A DNA stretch of 7,971 nt from Microscillaceae bacterium (GTDB taxonomy: Bacteria; Bacteroidota; Bacteroidia; Cytophagales; Microscillaceae): assembly GCA_003449595.1 (NCBI GenBank), contig DMHB01000167.1:1-7971 (forward strand), in the 5' to 3' direction. The translations under genes were made by a program, and so were the position numbers. Below the pieces are notes generated by a model. The model was not told the DNA's origin. It made no database searches and saw only the letters and a program-made list of their open reading frames with translations. Below are positions 6,202-7,971 of this stretch, piece after piece. Numbering within the stretch: position 1 is the stretch's first letter; each line of letters starts with the position of its first letter.

Positions 6202-6711
6202 TTATCTTGTAAATTCGGTAATAATATTTTTGTGTTGTGGAAACAAAGCCACAAGTTTATCTCTTTGAGCCAGTTCAAAATCATTGAAATCGAACCCCGG
6301 AGCGACCGTACAACCCACCAAGGCATAACCGTCGGCTGGAAGTGCCCGCGAAGCAAACCAACTGCCTGCCGGCACCCAAGCTTGGTATTGCTCGCCTTGG
6401 TCGAATCGGCTGCCCAATCGTAGCCACTCAAAACGGCCATCAGGATGAATTACGGCCACCTCTGCGCCGCTGCCTTCGTAGAAATGCCACACCTCATCGG
6501 CTGCAATGCGATGAAAGGCTGAAAACTCGCTGCCGGTTAGTAAGAAATAAATGGCGGTGCTCATCGAGCGTGCTCCGCCAAAACGGTCGGGCAATCCACT
6601 CGATGGAATTGTTTCAGCCGAACGGTAAGTTTCTACAAAATATCCACCTTCGGGGTGTTTTTGCATCTGAAGGTGGTCAATCCAAAATTGTGGCGTTTTA
6701 AGTAAGCTCAT
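6202..6711 (-). CDS. Cupin_5 (DUF985) family protein
   Basis: This 169-residue single cupin matches the DUF985/cupin_5 family (yeast YML079w-like) over its whole length. Seen in the sequence are HPEGGYFVETYRS (19-31), RSMSTAIYFLLTG (48-60), FHRIAADEVWHFYEGSG (66-82), WVPAGSWFAS (112-121) and GCTVAPGFDFNDFE (133-146). These form the conserved pocket of the family; the biochemical role is not established in general, and similarity to sugar-nucleotide epimerase cupins has been noted for the fold. There is no signal peptide, so it should be cytoplasmic, unlike the sulfatase encoded 20 bp downstream. The short gap and shared strand indicate an operon, with this gene first. The ATG at 6711 fits the usual N-terminus. 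Confidence 0.93.
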   Translation of the reverse strand: MSLLKTPQFWIDHLQMQKHPEGGYFVETYRSAETIPSSGLPDRFGGARSMSTAIYFLLTGSEFSAFHRIAADEVWHFYEGSGAEVAVIHPDGRFEWLRLGSRFDQGEQYQAWVPAGSWFASRALPADGYALVGCTVAPGFDFNDFELAQRDKLVALFPQHKNIITEFTR

Positions 6712-6745
6712 TGTCAGGGACGAAAGGTCAAGTGAAGATTTTTGG

Positions 6746-6777
6746 CCAATTTAGGCAGATTGCGGCATCTTTACAAG
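6746..6777 (-). promoter_or_regulatory. Candidate promoter of the cupin-sulfatase operon
   Basis: On the minus strand, TAAATTGG (6753-6746) differs from the TAnnTTTG -7 consensus at one position. CTTG (6777-6774) lies 20 nt upstream at the -33 position. The leader would be about 30 nt. The remaining 6778-6867 stretch shows only weak inverted repeats and no convincing gene. Confidence 0.33.
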
Positions 6778-6867
6778 CCCTTCCGCTTTAGCAGGAAAGA
6801 ACCCTGATTGACCCCAAGTGTATAAAATTAGCCTTTTGAGGTGAGAACACATTACAGGCATAAATTG

Positions 6868-6908
6868 AAAACTGCCGGTTGTTAAGTTGGGTAACTAACA
6901 ACCGACAG
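6868..6908 (-). terminator. Rho-independent terminator of the small lipoprotein gene
   Basis: A long hairpin spans 6872-6908: CTG/CAG, a C.A mismatch, a 9-bp CGGTTGTTA/TAACAACCG stem, a bulged A, then GTT/AAC around a GGGT loop. On the minus strand it is followed by TTTT and an AT-rich run (6871 downwards). It sits about 30 nt past the lipoprotein stop at 6937 and separates that gene from the cupin-sulfatase operon. Confidence 0.85.
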
Positions 6909-6936
6909 TAGATGCTGAAATACAAGAAAATATAGC

Positions 6937-7509
6937 TTATTTTTTCACTGCTACTTCTACAAATTTGTTGATTTCTGTTTCCAGATCATTGAAATTAGGC
7001 AGTTTACCTTTGGCCGCTTCAATGATTGTAAATTTAACCGCATGATTTTCTTTACCTAAGAAATAAACGTTGATGGCTTTGCCCATCATTTTGTCTTCAA
7101 ACTTGTAGTAAAAAACCTTCTTGCCTTCTTTGTCAGAGGCTGTGATGGTTGCCTTGTCGTTGGTAGCCATGGTTTTATAATATTTATTAAATGCCTCTTC
7201 GCTTTCCAAATAAGAAGCATCATTTAGTTTATCGACACTAATGTCAATACTGCGCACTTTGTCTTTGGCTTCGGGAGCGTAAGAGAGCGTTGATGATTTG
7301 GGGGTATCGTTAGGTTCGCCCATTTTCTTGTAGCCTTCGATAGCATATTCGACATACGTTTTCTTGTCGAAAGCCTTTTTTTCTTCCTTTTTATCGGCAG
7401 CTTCTTCTTTTTTGCTTTCTTCTTTTTTGTCTTCTTTAGCACCTCCACAGGCTACAAACAAAAAGGTTAACAATGACAAAGTTAAAATGTGTTGAGTTTT
7501 CATACGCAT
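6937..7509 (-). CDS. Small Lys/Glu-rich lipoprotein of unknown function
   Basis: The predicted precursor has 190 residues. A hydrophobic signal (HILTLSLLTFLFVAC) ends at Cys21, a plausible lipidation site. Residues 22-50 are a low-complexity Lys/Glu/Asp tether, and 51-190 look like a compact alpha/beta domain (KTYVEYAIEGYKKMG, then KKVFYYKFEDKMMGKAINVY, ending in a Lys-rich tail). The acidic residues just after Cys21 (CGGAKEDKKEE) resemble the lipoprotein export signal that sends Bacteroidota lipoproteins to the cell surface, so surface exposure is possible; this is inference. Met3 (ATG at 7503, MKTQ...) is an equally good or better start. I recognise no family. It is a single-gene unit, with its own terminator at 6868-6908. 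Confidence 0.85.
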   Translation of the reverse strand: MRMKTQHILTLSLLTFLFVACGGAKEDKKEESKKEEAADKKEEKKAFDKKTYVEYAIEGYKKMGEPNDTPKSSTLSYAPEAKDKVRSIDISVDKLNDASYLESEEAFNKYYKTMATNDKATITASDKEGKKVFYYKFEDKMMGKAINVYFLGKENHAVKFTIIEAAKGKLPNFNDLETEINKFVEVAVKK

Positions 7510-7517
7510 ACAAATTG

Positions 7518-7548
7518 TTTTGATAAATAATGAGTATGAATTAACAAA
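7518..7548 (-). promoter_or_regulatory. Weak candidate promoter of the small lipoprotein gene
   Basis: On the minus strand, TTTG (7548-7545) is followed after exactly 19 nt by TATCAAAA (7525-7518). The first box and spacing fit the Bacteroidota promoter, but the second keeps only the TA. The start of transcription would fall within about 10 nt of the ATG at 7509, which would favour the start at 7503. Confidence 0.22.
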
Positions 7549-7643
7549 AAGTTTCGAGGAATTACAAAAAAATACGGTTTTTCTTTTTTAGGAATTGAAC
7601 TTCCGACAGCATACACCACTCGATGGTGGGTTATTTACAACCT

Positions 7644-7971
7644 CTATTTCCTTCGGTAAACCGTCGATAAATACTCTTTGCCAAGTTTACCCTCTGCATA
7701 TTCACAAACCTGGAAGGTATAAGTGTTTGCATCGGCATAGCTCCAAATGTCGGCCAAAAATAGGGTAGCCCCGCTTTTGCTTTGGTAAGCATAGATGTAA
7801 TAAATTTGGTTGCCTTCCACTTTGATCTCGCCGGTAGTTATCCCTCCGAATACATCAAACTCCCAAAATTTCATCTTTTGTACCTCTTTGTCCCAAGCCC
7901 TGATGCCATAATTTCGCTTTGCTTGCTCGACGGCCTGCGAATTGGTATAGTCGTAAGTACTGACTGTAAAA
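7644..7971 (-). CDS. Uncharacterised protein, C-terminal 108 residues (5' end outside the window)
   Basis: The frame is open from the right edge (first full codon ends at 7970) to a TAG at 7644. An internal ATG at 7874 exists, but the 32 upstream codons read as normal protein (YDYTNSQAVEQAKRNYG), so the gene almost certainly begins beyond the window. The fragment is rich in Tyr, Phe and Trp and looks like alternating beta strands (KFWEFDVFGGITTGEIKVEG, then QIYYIYAYQSKSG), ending in VYRRK. I do not recognise the family. Signal peptide or lipidation cannot be judged without the N-terminus. It is on the same strand as the lipoprotein gene, 134 bp upstream of it; no convincing terminator lies between, but the lipoprotein has its own candidate promoter. 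Confidence 0.75.
   Translation of the reverse strand, partial: FTVSTYDYTNSQAVEQAKRNYGIRAWDKEVQKMKFWEFDVFGGITTGEIKVEGNQIYYIYAYQSKSGATLFLADIWSYADANTYTFQVCEYAEGKLGKEYLSTVYRRK

Noticed and set aside
7614..7628. CACCA-CTCGA-TGGTG inverted repeat as a terminator for the right-edge gene.
   Set aside because: The stem is only 5 bp and no U-tract follows on the minus strand, so it is too weak to call.
7588..7630. tRNA-like T-arm (GTTCAATTCC on the minus strand) near a hairpin.
   Set aside because: The T-stem cannot form five pairs and no acceptor, D or anticodon arms can be assembled around it.
1..7971. Search for mobile elements, CRISPR arrays, toxin-antitoxin or defence modules, and phage genes.
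   Set aside because: No direct-repeat arrays, transposase or integrase motifs, or terminal inverted repeats were seen; all substantial genes are metabolic, transport or envelope types.

Overview
The window looks like ordinary chromosomal DNA from a member of the Bacteroidota, probably a Cytophagales-like or related free-living lineage. The genus cannot be read from the sequence. The evidence is a moderate base composition, promoters resembling the Bacteroidota TTTG / TAnnTTTG type, few Shine-Dalgarno sites, several lipoproteins, and protein families typical of the phylum (FkbM methyltransferase, formylglycine sulfatase lipoprotein, TonB-dependent receptor). No phage, transposon, CRISPR, tRNA or rRNA signal was seen.

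Layout. Positions 1-1904 (minus) hold a nearly complete BtuB-type TonB-dependent outer-membrane receptor that runs off the left edge. It reads from a GTG start and lies downstream of a textbook cobalamin riboswitch (2090-2286, minus), so the pair is a B12-repressed vitamin B12 (corrinoid) importer. About 185 nt of leader separates riboswitch and receptor. It contains a possible 37-codon leader ORF and alternative hairpins, and it is the most interesting stretch of the window. Divergently, 2435-3223 (plus) encodes an SDR-fold protein that lacks the catalytic Tyr and Lys. It converges, with 7 bp between stops, on an SSAT-like GNAT acetyltransferase (3231-3713, minus). That gene is divergent from an FkbM-family methyltransferase (3736-4500, plus) with only 22 bp between starts, and its likely promoter lies inside the methyltransferase coding region.

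After a strong minus-strand terminator (4508-4545) comes a two-gene minus-strand operon: a DUF985/cupin_5 protein (6202-6711) followed by a formylglycine-type sulfatase lipoprotein (4574-6181). A second strong terminator (6868-6908) closes a small Lys/Glu-rich lipoprotein gene (6937-7509). The window ends in a 5'-truncated gene of unknown function (7644-7971), also on the minus strand.

The genes do not form one pathway. Only two units are functionally coherent: riboswitch plus receptor (corrinoid uptake), and cupin plus sulfatase (co-transcription with no obvious biochemical link). I did not find a convincing new multi-gene system. The points worth a second look are the riboswitch leader, the degenerate SDR active site, the overlapping GNAT/FkbM start region and the cupin-sulfatase pairing.
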